This document shows, piece by piece, positions 50,604-59,875 of a DNA stretch of 64,000 bases; within the stretch, counting starts at the first letter, position 1, and every line of letters starts with the position of its first letter. The stretch is from NCBI GenBank assembly GCA_965246925.1, contig OZ251994.1, forward strand, positions 1,860,001 through 1,924,000, written 5' to 3'. The notes under the pieces were generated by a model. It saw nothing but the letters and a program-made list of their open reading frames with translations. It did no database searches and was not told the DNA's origin. Both the position numbers and the translations under genes were made by a program. Origin of the DNA: JANPPS01 sp965246925. GTDB taxonomy: Bacteria; Pseudomonadota; Alphaproteobacteria; Acetobacterales; Acetobacteraceae.

Positions 50604-50720
50604 GCAGGAAGCACATTGATTGACAGAAGAACAAAAAATCCAAACGAGTTATATTAAAGTTCCCGGGCTTTGGCTCGCGGGCTTGAGCGACGCGGTGAGG
50701 ATCTGGTTAGGGTGACCATC

Positions 50721-51572
50721 CTATTGTAGCTCCGGCTCCGACGATGGCAAGACCGTAAAGCCTGATGCAATATTCCCATGGACGACGTGGTATTCAAGCG
50801 CGATCGCAGGAGCATCGGCTCGAATATAGAATTTAGCCGGTGCTCCAGTTGAAATTGCCTTTTTAGCGAGCCCTTCATCCATTGTTGAGCCTTCAAACGT
50901 CAACGAAACAGGTGTTACGTTTGAACGACATTGTCCTGCCCCAGGCAGCCCGATCTGGATCGAGATGGCGTTGTCTTTGATACTAGTCAAGACAGACCGA
51001 CTCATCAAATCGTCTGTTACTACAAAGCATAAACCTACTTCATTGCTAAACTGACCATTCAAGCTATTTAGTAATGCGTGCAAGGACCTAGGAGGTCGGG
51101 ATGGGATCAGGGATTGAAGGATCGGGCTTTGGATTAATTTAGCCAGGATATCCTTTGAAGAGAATAGGCTTGTGAGAGCAACGGGCCGCTGGCGATTGTG
51201 GCTTTGCTGAGTCGCTCGTGCGAGATTGAGTGTAAAGAAACGTGTCTCTCCTGAGGGGTGTGCCTCTGGAGGGCAATCCGCCTGGAAGGTTTCGCGTAAG
51301 CTTAGGAGGGGTCCTACCAAGGAAACAACCTCAATGCGTTGACGATAATTGCAGCTTATCGATCGATTTAAATTACCGCTTACAAAGTCATGAAGCTCCT
51401 GCCTTATCCATCTCTGGGCAGAAAAGGCATTCTTCGCACTTGTGTCTTGGACGACAATCAGGTCTGACGAAGTCAGAATGATTCTGTAACCAGGACTTGC
51501 CGCTGTTAGTGCTTTTGTTACCATCAAGAACCCGATGACAAGCACAAACATCACTGCTTGTGAATGCTTCAT
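50721..51572 (-). CDS. Hypothetical secreted protein
   Basis: 283 aa, unassigned. A signal peptide is plain (MKHSQAVMFVLVIGFLMVTKALTAA). Beyond it the sequence is hydrophilic and mixed alpha/beta, with four cysteines (ISCNYRQR, QADCPPE, GLCFVVTDD, GQCRSN) that could form disulfides in the periplasm. Lower GC and different codon use than neighbours suggest acquisition by transfer. A frameshifted partial paralogue lies just downstream, so the gene was once duplicated. I can name no domain. Confidence 0.65.
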   Translation of the reverse strand: MKHSQAVMFVLVIGFLMVTKALTAASPGYRIILTSSDLIVVQDTSAKNAFSAQRWIRQELHDFVSGNLNRSISCNYRQRIEVVSLVGPLLSLRETFQADCPPEAHPSGETRFFTLNLARATQQSHNRQRPVALTSLFSSKDILAKLIQSPILQSLIPSRPPRSLHALLNSLNGQFSNEVGLCFVVTDDLMSRSVLTSIKDNAISIQIGLPGAGQCRSNVTPVSLTFEGSTMDEGLAKKAISTGAPAKFYIRADAPAIALEYHVVHGNIASGFTVLPSSEPELQ

Positions 51573-51582
51573 AATGCGCCTG

Positions 51583-52266
51583 CTACAGTTTGCGATGGGG
51601 TCGGGTGAGATTTCGGGACGGCCGAATTGGCCTGGGCACGGGTGGTGCTGGGGGTCTCAGAAAAATAAGCCATTTGAGTGCGATCTTGGCGACCCTCAAA
51701 CCGTTCTTTGGCACATCACCATTGATAATGCCCCGCGCACTTACAAATTGCTCCTGAATTGAAATTTTGTGCTTAGGACTTATTCGTCCATTAAGGGAGG
51801 CGCCGGTAAATAGACCTGTTCGCATTCCATATACGAGAGAGAACAACGCGATGTTTGGGCGAAGAGCAAGGTCCGGATCTGCATCGAGAGGCAAAGCGAT
51901 GAGTTTTCCTATCCTACCATAATTTAGGTTATGAGTTAATTGAACATAGCCGCGACCATAGTAGACAAAGCTTGATTTCTCAATCCGTCCTGTTCATAAC
52001 GAAAGCCTCTGCGCAAATTTATCTCGCTAACTTCGGGTGGTAATCCCCTAAATTGCCCTTCTCGAACTGTTCTGAAATCGCCTCCGGTCTCGTGCTCCGC
52101 GGTCGCAAGGACATAAGCGATGCACCGGCACCCTGACTGTCTGGTTGGCGGCGTCAAAGATGGCATAGACGCCCGGTGCTTGAAGCCGGGCACGCATCTC
52201 GGGTGTCAGGCCTGGGATCGTCGAGACGTCGTGCAGGTATTTGACTGGCGCTTTGCGGAAATCCAC
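51583..52266 (-). pseudogene. Decayed endolysin/chitinase-like (GH19-type) gene
   Basis: The leftward reading passes through three segments. Start: MDFRKAPVKYLHDVSTIPGLTPEMRARL (from 52266). Middle in another frame: RCIAYVLATAEHETGGDFRTVREGQF, with the catalytic-type HET. End in the first frame again: YYGRGYVQLTHNLNYGRIGKLI, then PDLALRPNIALFSLVYGMRTGLFTG and QFVSARGIING. These match the order of motifs in phage-type muramidase/chitinase domains. At least two compensating frameshifts break it. AT-rich composition fits the neighbouring foreign island. Confidence 0.75.
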
Positions 52267-52349
52267 TCACCTACCTCCTCGGCAAAATGCCCTGCTTGCA
52301 TCGGCCAACTGCCGGGCCGAAGCTCCGGTGGAATGCAGGAAGGTGCGCC

Positions 52350-53366
52350 ATGACTGAAACCAATGCTGAACAGATCGTCCTCGCATCCCGGCCCAAAGGC
52401 AAGCCCGTGCCGGATAACTTCCGGCTCGAGACACTGGCCATGCCGCAGCCTGGGGCGGGGCAGATGCTGCTCGCGGTGCGGTACCTTTCGCTCGATCCTT
52501 ATATGCGTGGGCGGATGGATGACCGGAAGTCTTATTCGGCGCCGGTTCCCGTGGGCGGGGTGATGGAGGGGGAGACGGTTTCGGAGGTGGTGACGTCTGA
52601 CCTTGCGGGCTTTGCGCCGGGTAACATCGTTGCGGCGCGGACGGGGTGGTGTAGCCATGCGGTGTCGGACGGGGTGGGGGTGCGCAAGATCGACCCGGCG
52701 CGGGCGCCGATCAGCACGGCGCTAGGGGTGCTGGGGATGCCGGGGTTCACGGCGTATTCCGGCCTGCTGGTGATCGGCAAGCCGAAGCCCGGGGAGACGG
52801 TGGTGGTGGCGGCTGCCAGCGGGCCGGTCGGGTCGCTGGTGGGGCAGCTCGCGCACGAGGAGGGGGCGCGGGCGGTGGGGATCGCCGGGGGGCCGGAGAA
52901 GTGCGCGTTCGTGCGGGACGTGCTGGGGTTCGACGCGTGTATCGATCACCGGGCGGCGGATTTTCCGGCGCAGCTTGCCGCAGTGTGCCCCAAGGGGATC
53001 GATGTTTATTTCGAAAACGTGAGTGGGGCGGTGTGGCAGGCGGTGCTGCCTTTGCTGAACCAGTTTGCCCGAGTGCCCGTGTGCGGGCTGATTTCGCAGT
53101 ATAGCGGCGTGGCGGCGGAGGGGCCGGACCGGCTGCCGGCGACCATGCGGCAGGTTCTGACGCTCAGTCTCACGCTACGTGGCTTCATCAATACCGAGTT
53201 CGTGCCGGAGCATTACGGGGCTTTCTTGAAGCGGGTTGGAGCGGGGCTGGCGGAGGGGAGGGTGAAGCACCGGGAGGACGTCGTGGACGGGCTGGCGCAC
53301 GCGCCGGCGGCATTCATGGGAATGCTGGAGGGTAAGAATTTCGGTAAGATGCTGATCCGGATTTGA
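52350..53366 (+). CDS. NADP-dependent oxidoreductase (zinc-independent MDR, CurA/leukotriene B4 dehydrogenase-like)
   Basis: A 338-aa quinone- or enone-reductase of the medium-chain family without the catalytic zinc. Seen: NFRLETLAMPQPGAGQMLLAVRYLSLDPYMRGRMDD, GVLGMPGFTAYSGLLVIGKPKPGETVVVAAASGPVGSLVGQLA (nucleotide-binding region AASGPVGS), and DVYFENVSGAVWQAVLPLL. It is monocistronic or coupled with the downstream kinase. The ATG has AGGAAGG upstream. The physiological substrate is not evident. Confidence 0.93.
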   Translation: MTETNAEQIVLASRPKGKPVPDNFRLETLAMPQPGAGQMLLAVRYLSLDPYMRGRMDDRKSYSAPVPVGGVMEGETVSEVVTSDLAGFAPGNIVAARTGWCSHAVSDGVGVRKIDPARAPISTALGVLGMPGFTAYSGLLVIGKPKPGETVVVAAASGPVGSLVGQLAHEEGARAVGIAGGPEKCAFVRDVLGFDACIDHRAADFPAQLAAVCPKGIDVYFENVSGAVWQAVLPLLNQFARVPVCGLISQYSGVAAEGPDRLPATMRQVLTLSLTLRGFINTEFVPEHYGAFLKRVGAGLAEGRVKHREDVVDGLAHAPAAFMGMLEGKNFGKMLIRI

Positions 53367-53402
53367 TCGGCCTCCGGCGGCCATATGCCCTAAGACGCGG
53401 CC

Positions 53403-55190
53403 ATGATGGATGAGCATGCGGTGCCCGGCCCAGAGCAGCGGTCGGCCAAGCTAAGCCTATCGGCGGTGCGGCTGCATCAGGTCTTGCTGGCGGTGGCATT
53501 CCTGGTGCCGGCCGCGCTGTTTGGCAGTGCCGCGTTCCAAAACCGGGAAGATGTGTTGCGCGCCACTAACGATACGATCGCCCGCACGGCAGCAATCATG
53601 CACGAGCATGCCCGCAAGGTTTTCGAGACGCAGGAATTGGTGCTGGCCCGGGTCGATGAACATCTCGAGGGCAACAACGCCGGTGAAATATCGCAAGCGG
53701 GCACGAGCGAATTCCTTGCGCATTTGAAGAAGCAGTTGGACCAGGTGGTGTCCATATGGGTTGCGGGTCCGAGTGGCACGATACTCGCTGGATCGCAGCC
53801 GTGGCCGGAGGGTTCAGGCATCGCCGGGCGGGATTATTTCGACCGGCAAAAAGCCGCCGACATTGGGCTTTATGTCAGCCAGCCGTTTACAGGGGTTGCG
53901 ACGCGAACGGCGTCCTTTGCCATCAGCCGCCGGCTGACCTCAGCCGGTCCGGACTTCCGCGGTACGATCCATGTGGCGGCCAGCCCTGAGTATTTTCAAC
54001 GTTTCTACTCCGAGGCCTCACCGCCATACGCTCATTTCGCCGCATTGGTCCGGGCCGATGGCTATGTTTTGGCGAGCGACCCGGCCCTGCCGGAAGTGCG
54101 TCAGTTGCGGCCCGGCGGCACGTTCATGCGGCAGATTGCGGACAATCTGGACGGCGGCAGTTTCCGGGCGGCGCTGAGCTTCGACGGGGTGGAGCGGGAA
54201 TGGAGCTATCGCCACGTGGGGGCTTATCCGGCGTACGTGCTGTTCGGGGTGCCGCCGGACGTCATGCTGCGGCAATGGTATGCTAATTTGTGGGTGTATG
54301 GTGTGTTCGCCGGGCTGGCCGCTTTGACGCTGCTGGCGGTCAGCTGGCTGGCGCTGAACCGGGCGCGGGCGGAGCAGGCGGCATTAGCGGGGTTGCGGCG
54401 GGAGAGCGCGCAGCGTCAGGCGGCCGAGCAGCAGCTCCGGCACGTGCAGCGGCTGGAGGCGGTAGGGCAGCTGACGGGCGGGATAGCGCATGATTTCAAC
54501 AACCTGATGACGGCGATGCTGGGCAACCTCGAGCTGATCGGACGTGCTGCGGCCGCGATGCAGGCTGATCCGGCGGCCGCCGAGACGGGGTTGGCCAAGA
54601 TCAAGCGGTTGGCCGACACTGCGGCCAGCGCGGTGCAGCGGGGCAGCCGGCTGACAAAAAGCTTGCTGGCGTTTTCGCGTACACAGCCGCTGCGGACCGA
54701 GGCGGTGGACGTGAATTCGATGTTGCAGGAGTTTGTGGACCTGATCCGGCAGGCCACCGGGTCCCGCATTGCGGTCGAGCTGCAGCTTGACCCTGCGTTG
54801 CCCCCCGCCTGGGCAGACGCGCCGCAGTTGGAGGCGGCGGTGCTCAATCTTGCGATCAACGCGCGGGACGCGATGGGCGGGGGCGGGGTGCTGCAGATCA
54901 AGACGAGCCCGGCCGTCATGACGGCGGATGATTTGGCTGGTAATTCGGAGGCCAAGCCGGGCCGTTTTGTTTGCGTCATGGTGGGAGACGATGGCGCGGG
55001 CATGCCACCGGACGTGATGGCCAAAGCGTTCGAGCCGTTCTTCACGACGAAACCTATCGGGCAGGGGACCGGGCTGGGGCTGAGCCAGGTTTTCGGCTTC
55101 GTGCGGCAGCTTGGTGGGCACGTGACGATCAATAGTGTGGTGGGGCGGGGCACCCGTGTCTCACTCTACCTGCCGCTGGCGGGGCGGTAA
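53403..55190 (+). CDS. Membrane sensor histidine kinase
   Basis: 595 aa. Membrane segments at about 24-44 and 295-315 flank a periplasmic Cache-like domain (IWVAGPSGTILAGSQPWPEGSGIAGRDYFDRQKAADIGLYVSQPFTGVATRTASFAISRRL). The cytoplasmic part has the phosphoacceptor helix LEAVGQLTGGIAHDFNNLMTAMLGNLELIG (His of GGIAHDFNN) and HATPase motifs NLAINARDAM, GDDGAGM and GTGLGLSQVFGFVRQLGGH. No receiver domain is attached, and no response-regulator gene is adjacent, so its partner is unknown. Confidence 0.9.
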   Translation: MMDEHAVPGPEQRSAKLSLSAVRLHQVLLAVAFLVPAALFGSAAFQNREDVLRATNDTIARTAAIMHEHARKVFETQELVLARVDEHLEGNNAGEISQAGTSEFLAHLKKQLDQVVSIWVAGPSGTILAGSQPWPEGSGIAGRDYFDRQKAADIGLYVSQPFTGVATRTASFAISRRLTSAGPDFRGTIHVAASPEYFQRFYSEASPPYAHFAALVRADGYVLASDPALPEVRQLRPGGTFMRQIADNLDGGSFRAALSFDGVEREWSYRHVGAYPAYVLFGVPPDVMLRQWYANLWVYGVFAGLAALTLLAVSWLALNRARAEQAALAGLRRESAQRQAAEQQLRHVQRLEAVGQLTGGIAHDFNNLMTAMLGNLELIGRAAAAMQADPAAAETGLAKIKRLADTAASAVQRGSRLTKSLLAFSRTQPLRTEAVDVNSMLQEFVDLIRQATGSRIAVELQLDPALPPAWADAPQLEAAVLNLAINARDAMGGGGVLQIKTSPAVMTADDLAGNSEAKPGRFVCVMVGDDGAGMPPDVMAKAFEPFFTTKPIGQGTGLGLSQVFGFVRQLGGHVTINSVVGRGTRVSLYLPLAGR

Positions 55191-55264
55191 GGATTTACTC
55201 TAGGATCAGAGACGATTAGCGTCGGCACAACGGCGGTTCACGCCGCGATATCGGGAGAACCGTC

Positions 55265-56488
55265 ATGACGCTGCGCGCTTCGTTACTGGCTTGTGCCTTG
55301 TCTCTGCCCGTCATTGCTCCTGCGATGGCGGCGGACCCGATACGGATTGGGGTGATCGCAGAAAACTCGGCCATCAGCGGGATCGCGATACCGAACGGGG
55401 CGCAGGTGGCGGCGGACGAGATCAACGCCAAGGGCGGAATCGACGGGCGGATGATCGAGATCGTGGCGTATGACGACCACAACTCGGCCGCCGACGCGGT
55501 GCGGGCGTTCCAGCGGCTGGCGAACCAGGACAAGGTTCATGCGGTGATCGCATCCTATACCAGTGAGGTCGTGCTGGCGCTTGAGCCTTGGGCGGGGCGG
55601 CTCAAGCTGCCGATGATTACGCCGGGTGCGGCGAGTGACGAGATTGGCAAGCGGATCCATGCGGATTATGAGCATCTGAAGTATGCCTTCCATGGATACT
55701 TGGCGTCCGCGTTCCTGGCGCAGTCCGTGTGCGATGCGGCGAAGGATTTGCTGGTGGAGAGCAGCCTGCATCTCAAGACGGCGGCCATCATGAGTGAGGA
55801 TGCGGCGTGGACTGGGCCGCTGGATGCCGGGTATGAGGCGTGCCTGCCGAAAATCGGCTTGAAGGTGGTGGACCATGTCCGTATGAGCCCGGACACCACG
55901 GATTTTACGCCGATCTATAACGGGATCGAGGCGAAGAAGCCGGATGTGATCATCACGGGCATCAGCCATGTGGGCGTGCAGCCGACGGTGCAGTGGGCGA
56001 ACCAGCAGGTGCCGATGCCGATGTTCGGCATCAGTTCGCAGGCGACGAGTTCGACGTTCTGGAAAGATACGAACGGTGCGACCGAAGGTGTAGTGCTGCA
56101 GCTGGTTGCTGTCGATACTGTGGCTAGCACGCCGAAGACTATTCCTTTTGCCGAAGCCTACAAGAAGAGATACGGAATAACGCCTGCGTATTCCGGTTAC
56201 GGCGCGTATGACGAGGTGTTCATTATAGCCGACGCAGTGAAGCGGGCTGGTGGCACCGACCCGGACAAGATCGTGACGGCGATGGAAGGCACGGACTATG
56301 TCGGGACAGTTGGGCGGGTGCAGTTCTTTGGTAAAGACGATCCGTTCACGCATGCGCTGAAGTATGGCGTGGATAACGTTAGCGGGTTGGTGGTGCAGTG
56401 GCAGGACGGCAAGCAGGTTGCGGTTTGGCCGAAGGCGGTGGCTACGGGGGCGTTGAGGTTCCCCAGCTTCATTAAGCTGGCGAACTGA
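55265..56488 (+). CDS. Branched-chain amino acid-type ABC transporter substrate-binding protein (LivK-like)
   Basis: Periplasmic binding protein, 407 aa, with a signal peptide (MTLRASLLACALSLPVIAPAMA) and the type I PBP fold of COG0683. IRIGVIAENSAISGIAIPNGAQVAADEINAKGGIDGRMIEIVAYDDHNSAADAVRAFQRL is the typical first lobe. YSGYGAYDEVFIIADAVKRAGGTDPDKI is the second-lobe region. It captures a hydrophobic amino acid, urea, aromatic or other ligand, and delivers it to the permeases encoded downstream. Ligand specificity is not evident. A gap of about 140 bases holding a hairpin separates it from the permease gene. Confidence 0.9.
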   Translation: MTLRASLLACALSLPVIAPAMAADPIRIGVIAENSAISGIAIPNGAQVAADEINAKGGIDGRMIEIVAYDDHNSAADAVRAFQRLANQDKVHAVIASYTSEVVLALEPWAGRLKLPMITPGAASDEIGKRIHADYEHLKYAFHGYLASAFLAQSVCDAAKDLLVESSLHLKTAAIMSEDAAWTGPLDAGYEACLPKIGLKVVDHVRMSPDTTDFTPIYNGIEAKKPDVIITGISHVGVQPTVQWANQQVPMPMFGISSQATSSTFWKDTNGATEGVVLQLVAVDTVASTPKTIPFAEAYKKRYGITPAYSGYGAYDEVFIIADAVKRAGGTDPDKIVTAMEGTDYVGTVGRVQFFGKDDPFTHALKYGVDNVSGLVVQWQDGKQVAVWPKAVATGALRFPSFIKLAN

Positions 56489-56501
56489 CCCGGTGCGAAT
56501 A

Positions 56502-56536
56502 GTCTTGGTGGTTCTGAAGCGTTGAACCACCAAGAC
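56502..56536. repeat. Inverted repeat between the binding protein and permease genes
   Basis: GTCTTGGTGGTTC (56502-56514) and GAACCACCAAGAC (56524-56536) form a perfect 13-bp stem with a 9-base loop, followed by more CCAAGACG-like purine-rich sequence. No T-run follows. It may be an mRNA-processing or attenuation hairpin that lowers expression of the downstream permeases relative to the binding protein. Confidence 0.75.
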
Positions 56537-56631
56537 GCCGAGGCGACAAGACGACGAAGAATGATGGACGCCCCCTCCCCGCGAGGGTTGGGGTAGGAAA
56601 CAAGAAGCATGACCTTTGCGGGTTTTTTCGC

Positions 56632-57501
56632 GTGCTAGGATTACAGATCCTTATAGATGGCTTTGCCATCAGTGCCTTATATGGCCTAGGGGCCGTTGGC
56701 TTCACGTTGATGTTTGGTGTTTCCGGAGTGCTTAACTTGGCGCATGGCGGGATCATGCTGGTTGCGGCCGTGGTGGCTTGGGCTGTGGCGGATAAGCTTG
56801 GCTCCTATGGTGGTGCGGCGGCGGGGTTGGGGGCGGGGGTCGGGATGGCCTTTGCCACCTACTTCCTAGTGGTGCGGCCTATCCAGCGGTCCGCGGCGAT
56901 CCCTTCGGAAGAGAAGGAGATTTTCGTTCTCACGGGCACCTTGCTTTGGGGCATCATGATCCAGGAGGTGGTGGCCTATTTCACCACCACGAGCCCGCAC
57001 ACGGTGCGTCCGCTTATCGAGGGGATTACCGTTATCGGCGGGGTCCGGACTCCGACAAACGAGATCCTGACGGCGGTGCTATGCTGGGCGACTATCGGGG
57101 CGTTGTGGCTGCTGGTGAACCGCACCCGGGCGGGGAAGGCGTTGCTGGCGGCGAGCATCAATCCGCGCGGGCTTACGCTGCTGGGGTTCGAGATGCAGCG
57201 TATCTACCTGCTGGTTTGGGCGATCTATGGCGTGCTGGCGGCGATTGCGGGCGTGTTGCTGGGAGCGTTCCTCGGCGTTTCTTCCGAGAATGCGGGTACG
57301 CTGACGGCGTCGGCATTTAGTATCGTGGTGCTTGGAGGGTTGGGGAGTGTCGCCGGGTCTTTGATTGCGGCTTACGCAGTGGGCTACCTCGAGACGGTGA
57401 CGGCATATTTGATCAGCCCTTCGTTCCGCACTATTCCGGCGCTGATTTTGCTGGTGGTTGTTGTTTATTTGCGACCCCAGGGCATTCTGGGGCGGCGCTG
57501 A
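56632..57501 (+). CDS. ABC transporter permease (LivH type)
   Basis: Inner-membrane permease of 289 aa, beginning LQILIDGFAISALYGLGAVGFTLMFGVSGVLNLAHGGIMLVAAVVAWAVADKLG, the hallmark LivH start with NLAHG. About eight hydrophobic segments; the inner loop GKALLAASINPRGLTLLGFEMQRIYLLVWAIYG contacts the ATPase. The start is GTG 56632; no good ribosome-binding site is seen. Its last bases overlap LivM. Confidence 0.88.
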   Translation: MLGLQILIDGFAISALYGLGAVGFTLMFGVSGVLNLAHGGIMLVAAVVAWAVADKLGSYGGAAAGLGAGVGMAFATYFLVVRPIQRSAAIPSEEKEIFVLTGTLLWGIMIQEVVAYFTTTSPHTVRPLIEGITVIGGVRTPTNEILTAVLCWATIGALWLLVNRTRAGKALLAASINPRGLTLLGFEMQRIYLLVWAIYGVLAAIAGVLLGAFLGVSSENAGTLTASAFSIVVLGGLGSVAGSLIAAYAVGYLETVTAYLISPSFRTIPALILLVVVVYLRPQGILGRR

Positions 57502-58409
57502 TGCGGTCTTCGCTTGGGTGGAGCGCGTTGGCGACGCTGTTGGTGCTTGCGCTGCTGCCGTTTGGCGTTGGGGGCTACGTGCTGGGGCTGCTGACGCTCG
57601 GCTTTTACTTCGGCGTGTTTGCCATGAGCTGGGATTTGCTGTTTGGCTTCGCGGGAGAGGTCAATTTTGGTCCGACCTTTCTGGTGGGCCTTGGGGCCTA
57701 TGGGGCGGGGATCGCAAACTCGGAGTGGGGTTTTCCGATCCCGGCTTGTGTGTTGTTCGGCACTGCCTTGGCCGTGGCGGGAGGGCTGTTGCTGGCGGTG
57801 CCGGCATTACGGCTGAGCGGACCCTATTTTGGGCTTAGCACGCTGGTTGCGGTGTTATTGCTGCAGCAGATGGTCACGGTGTTTGCTAAGTATTCGGGTG
57901 GCGAGATCGGCCTAACGATCCCGGATGTGCTGTCAATCGACGACAATACCAACTACTACATCGCGCTAGGATTTATGGCTATAAGCGGTGCCGTGCTGTT
58001 TGGACTATCCCGGTCGTCCGTGGGGCTCATTCTGCAAGCCTGCGGCCAGGATCAGGTCGAGGCGCAGGCGCTGGGGTTCAATGTCGCGAAACATAAGCTG
58101 GCGGCGTTTAGCGTGAGTGCCTTCTTCAGCGGGCTGGCTGGGGCCATGCTGGTGTTTTATTTGGGGACGGCTTCGCCTGGCACCGTCATAGACATCGCGG
58201 TAGGCGTGCAAGTCATTATTGCTGCCGTGCTGGGGGGCAGGCGGACTATACTAGGGGCTGCGTTTGGCGCGGTAGTGCTGATCATTGCGGGTGAACTCTT
58301 GCGTCCGCTGGGTCAGTTGAGTGTTTTTATTGTCTCTGCCGTGTCGTTGCTGACGATCTTGTTCGTGCCGGCTGGCTTGCTGGGCGTGTTGATGCGGCAC
58401 CGGCCTTGA
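57501..58409 (+). CDS. ABC transporter permease (LivM type)
   Basis: Second permease of the importer, 302 aa. GLLTLGFYFGVFAMSWDLLFGFAGEVNFGPTFLVGLGAYGAGI is the conserved LivM opening with its GFAGEVNFG, and QACGQDQVEAQALGFNVAKHKLAAFSVSAFFSGLAGAML is the ATPase-contacting loop. It starts at 57501, one base inside the LivH stop, and ends overlapping the fused ATPase gene. Confidence 0.89.
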   Translation: MRSSLGWSALATLLVLALLPFGVGGYVLGLLTLGFYFGVFAMSWDLLFGFAGEVNFGPTFLVGLGAYGAGIANSEWGFPIPACVLFGTALAVAGGLLLAVPALRLSGPYFGLSTLVAVLLLQQMVTVFAKYSGGEIGLTIPDVLSIDDNTNYYIALGFMAISGAVLFGLSRSSVGLILQACGQDQVEAQALGFNVAKHKLAAFSVSAFFSGLAGAMLVFYLGTASPGTVIDIAVGVQVIIAAVLGGRRTILGAAFGAVVLIIAGELLRPLGQLSVFIVSAVSLLTILFVPAGLLGVLMRHRP

Positions 58410-59875
58410 CGGCGCCGCCCGTCATTGAGGTTTCCGGGCTGGTCAAGCGCTTTGGCGGCTTGGTGGCGGTAAATGGGATGCACCTGCGGATCGCAGCGGG
58501 GGAGATACTGGGGCTGATTGGGCCGAACGGGTCTGGGAAGTCCACGGTCATGAAGCTGATCATGGGAATCGAGCGGCCGAATGCCGGGGTTATCAAGATT
58601 GGCGGCATCGATGTCGCGGGGTGGCCGAGCCATCGTGTAGCCCGGCATGGGGTAGGGCTGGTGTTCCAGCACTCACGTCCGCTGCACCGGCAGACTGTGC
58701 TGGAGAATATCAAGCTGGCGCTGTTGCCAGATGCGTTGCTGAAGCTGTTTGCCGATCCTAGCGTGAACGCGCGGGCGCGGGCGATTGCCGAGCGGGTAGG
58801 GTTGAGTGCCGTGCTGGACCGGCTGCCGGCGACTCTGCCGTTTGCCGACCTGCGGCGGCTCGAACTGGCGAAGGCGATTGGGCGGGATCCGACGCTGGTG
58901 CTGGTGGACGAGCCGTTTGCTGGGCTGACGCCGGGCGAGGTTGGCGATTTCTCGGCGCTGATTGCGAGTTTCCGGGCCGAGGGGCGGGCTGTGCTGTTAG
59001 TGGACCACAATGTGAAGGGCGTGGCGGCGCTGGTGGACCGGGCGCAAGCGATGTACCTGGGTGAGCCGCTGGCGGAAGGTACGGCGCAGCAGGTGATGCA
59101 GGATCCCGAGGTGCGCCGGGTTTATATTGGCGGCGATTTGCATGTGGCGGCGCGCCCGGCGCCGAAGGACCGCTCTGGCCCGCCATTGCTCGCGGTAGAG
59201 GGCATCAGCGTTTTGTATGGCAAGGCGCAGGCATTGCAGGATGTGAACATACACGTGAGAGAGGGCGAGTTCGTCAGTGTCGTTGGACTGAACGGCGCGG
59301 GAAAGACAACGCTGTTCAATGCGATATCGGGGCTGGTGCCGTACCAGGGCCGGATTGTTTGGGGCGGAGAGAGGCTGGCCGGCCAGAGGGCGGCGCAGAT
59401 CGCGCGAGGCGGGATCGTGCAGTGTCCGGAGAGCCGGGAGTTGTTTGGCACGATGACGGTCCGGGAAAACCTAGATCTGGGCGGATCGCGGCTGCCACGG
59501 GTCGAGCGGGATCGGCTGCTGGGCTGGTTGTTCGATCTATTTCCAATTTTAGAGTCGCGGCAGGGGCAGAATGCTGGGACGCTATCTGGTGGTGAGCAGC
59601 AGATGCTGGCGATTGCGCGGGCGTTGATGATGCGGCCGCGGCTTTTGATCTTGGATGAGCCAACGTTAGGTTTGGCGCCGGTGATTTTGGAGCAGTTGAG
59701 CCGGGCGCTGGAGGTGCTTCGGACGACGACGCCCATAACGGTCTTGCTCGGGGAGCAGAATGTAACGTTTGCGCTTCCGCATGCGGACCGGGTTTATGTT
59801 TTGGAGCATGCGCGGGTGGTTTGGGAGGGCGATCCGGTGCGGTTTGCGCAGGAGGCGGGGGCAGCTTACTTGTAG
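58406..59875 (+). CDS. LivG-LivF fusion: tandem ATP-binding subunits in one polypeptide
   Basis: 489 aa containing two complete ABC ATPase domains, unlike the usual separate LivG and LivF. Domain 1 (residues about 6-240, LivG-like) has Walker A GPNGSGKST, Walker B LVLVDEPFAGL and H-loop VDHN, but its signature reads LPFADLRRLELAKA in place of LSGGQ-type or LPYGQQR. Domain 2 (about 255-489, LivF-like) has GLNGAGKTT, LSGGEQQMLAIARAL and LLILDEPTLGL. The start is TTG 58406, overlapping the livM stop. Fusion fixes a one-to-one ratio of the two ATPases. One site may have reduced hydrolysis. Confidence 0.9.
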   Translation: MTAPPVIEVSGLVKRFGGLVAVNGMHLRIAAGEILGLIGPNGSGKSTVMKLIMGIERPNAGVIKIGGIDVAGWPSHRVARHGVGLVFQHSRPLHRQTVLENIKLALLPDALLKLFADPSVNARARAIAERVGLSAVLDRLPATLPFADLRRLELAKAIGRDPTLVLVDEPFAGLTPGEVGDFSALIASFRAEGRAVLLVDHNVKGVAALVDRAQAMYLGEPLAEGTAQQVMQDPEVRRVYIGGDLHVAARPAPKDRSGPPLLAVEGISVLYGKAQALQDVNIHVREGEFVSVVGLNGAGKTTLFNAISGLVPYQGRIVWGGERLAGQRAAQIARGGIVQCPESRELFGTMTVRENLDLGGSRLPRVERDRLLGWLFDLFPILESRQGQNAGTLSGGEQQMLAIARALMMRPRLLILDEPTLGLAPVILEQLSRALEVLRTTTPITVLLGEQNVTFALPHADRVYVLEHARVVWEGDPVRFAQEAGAAYL

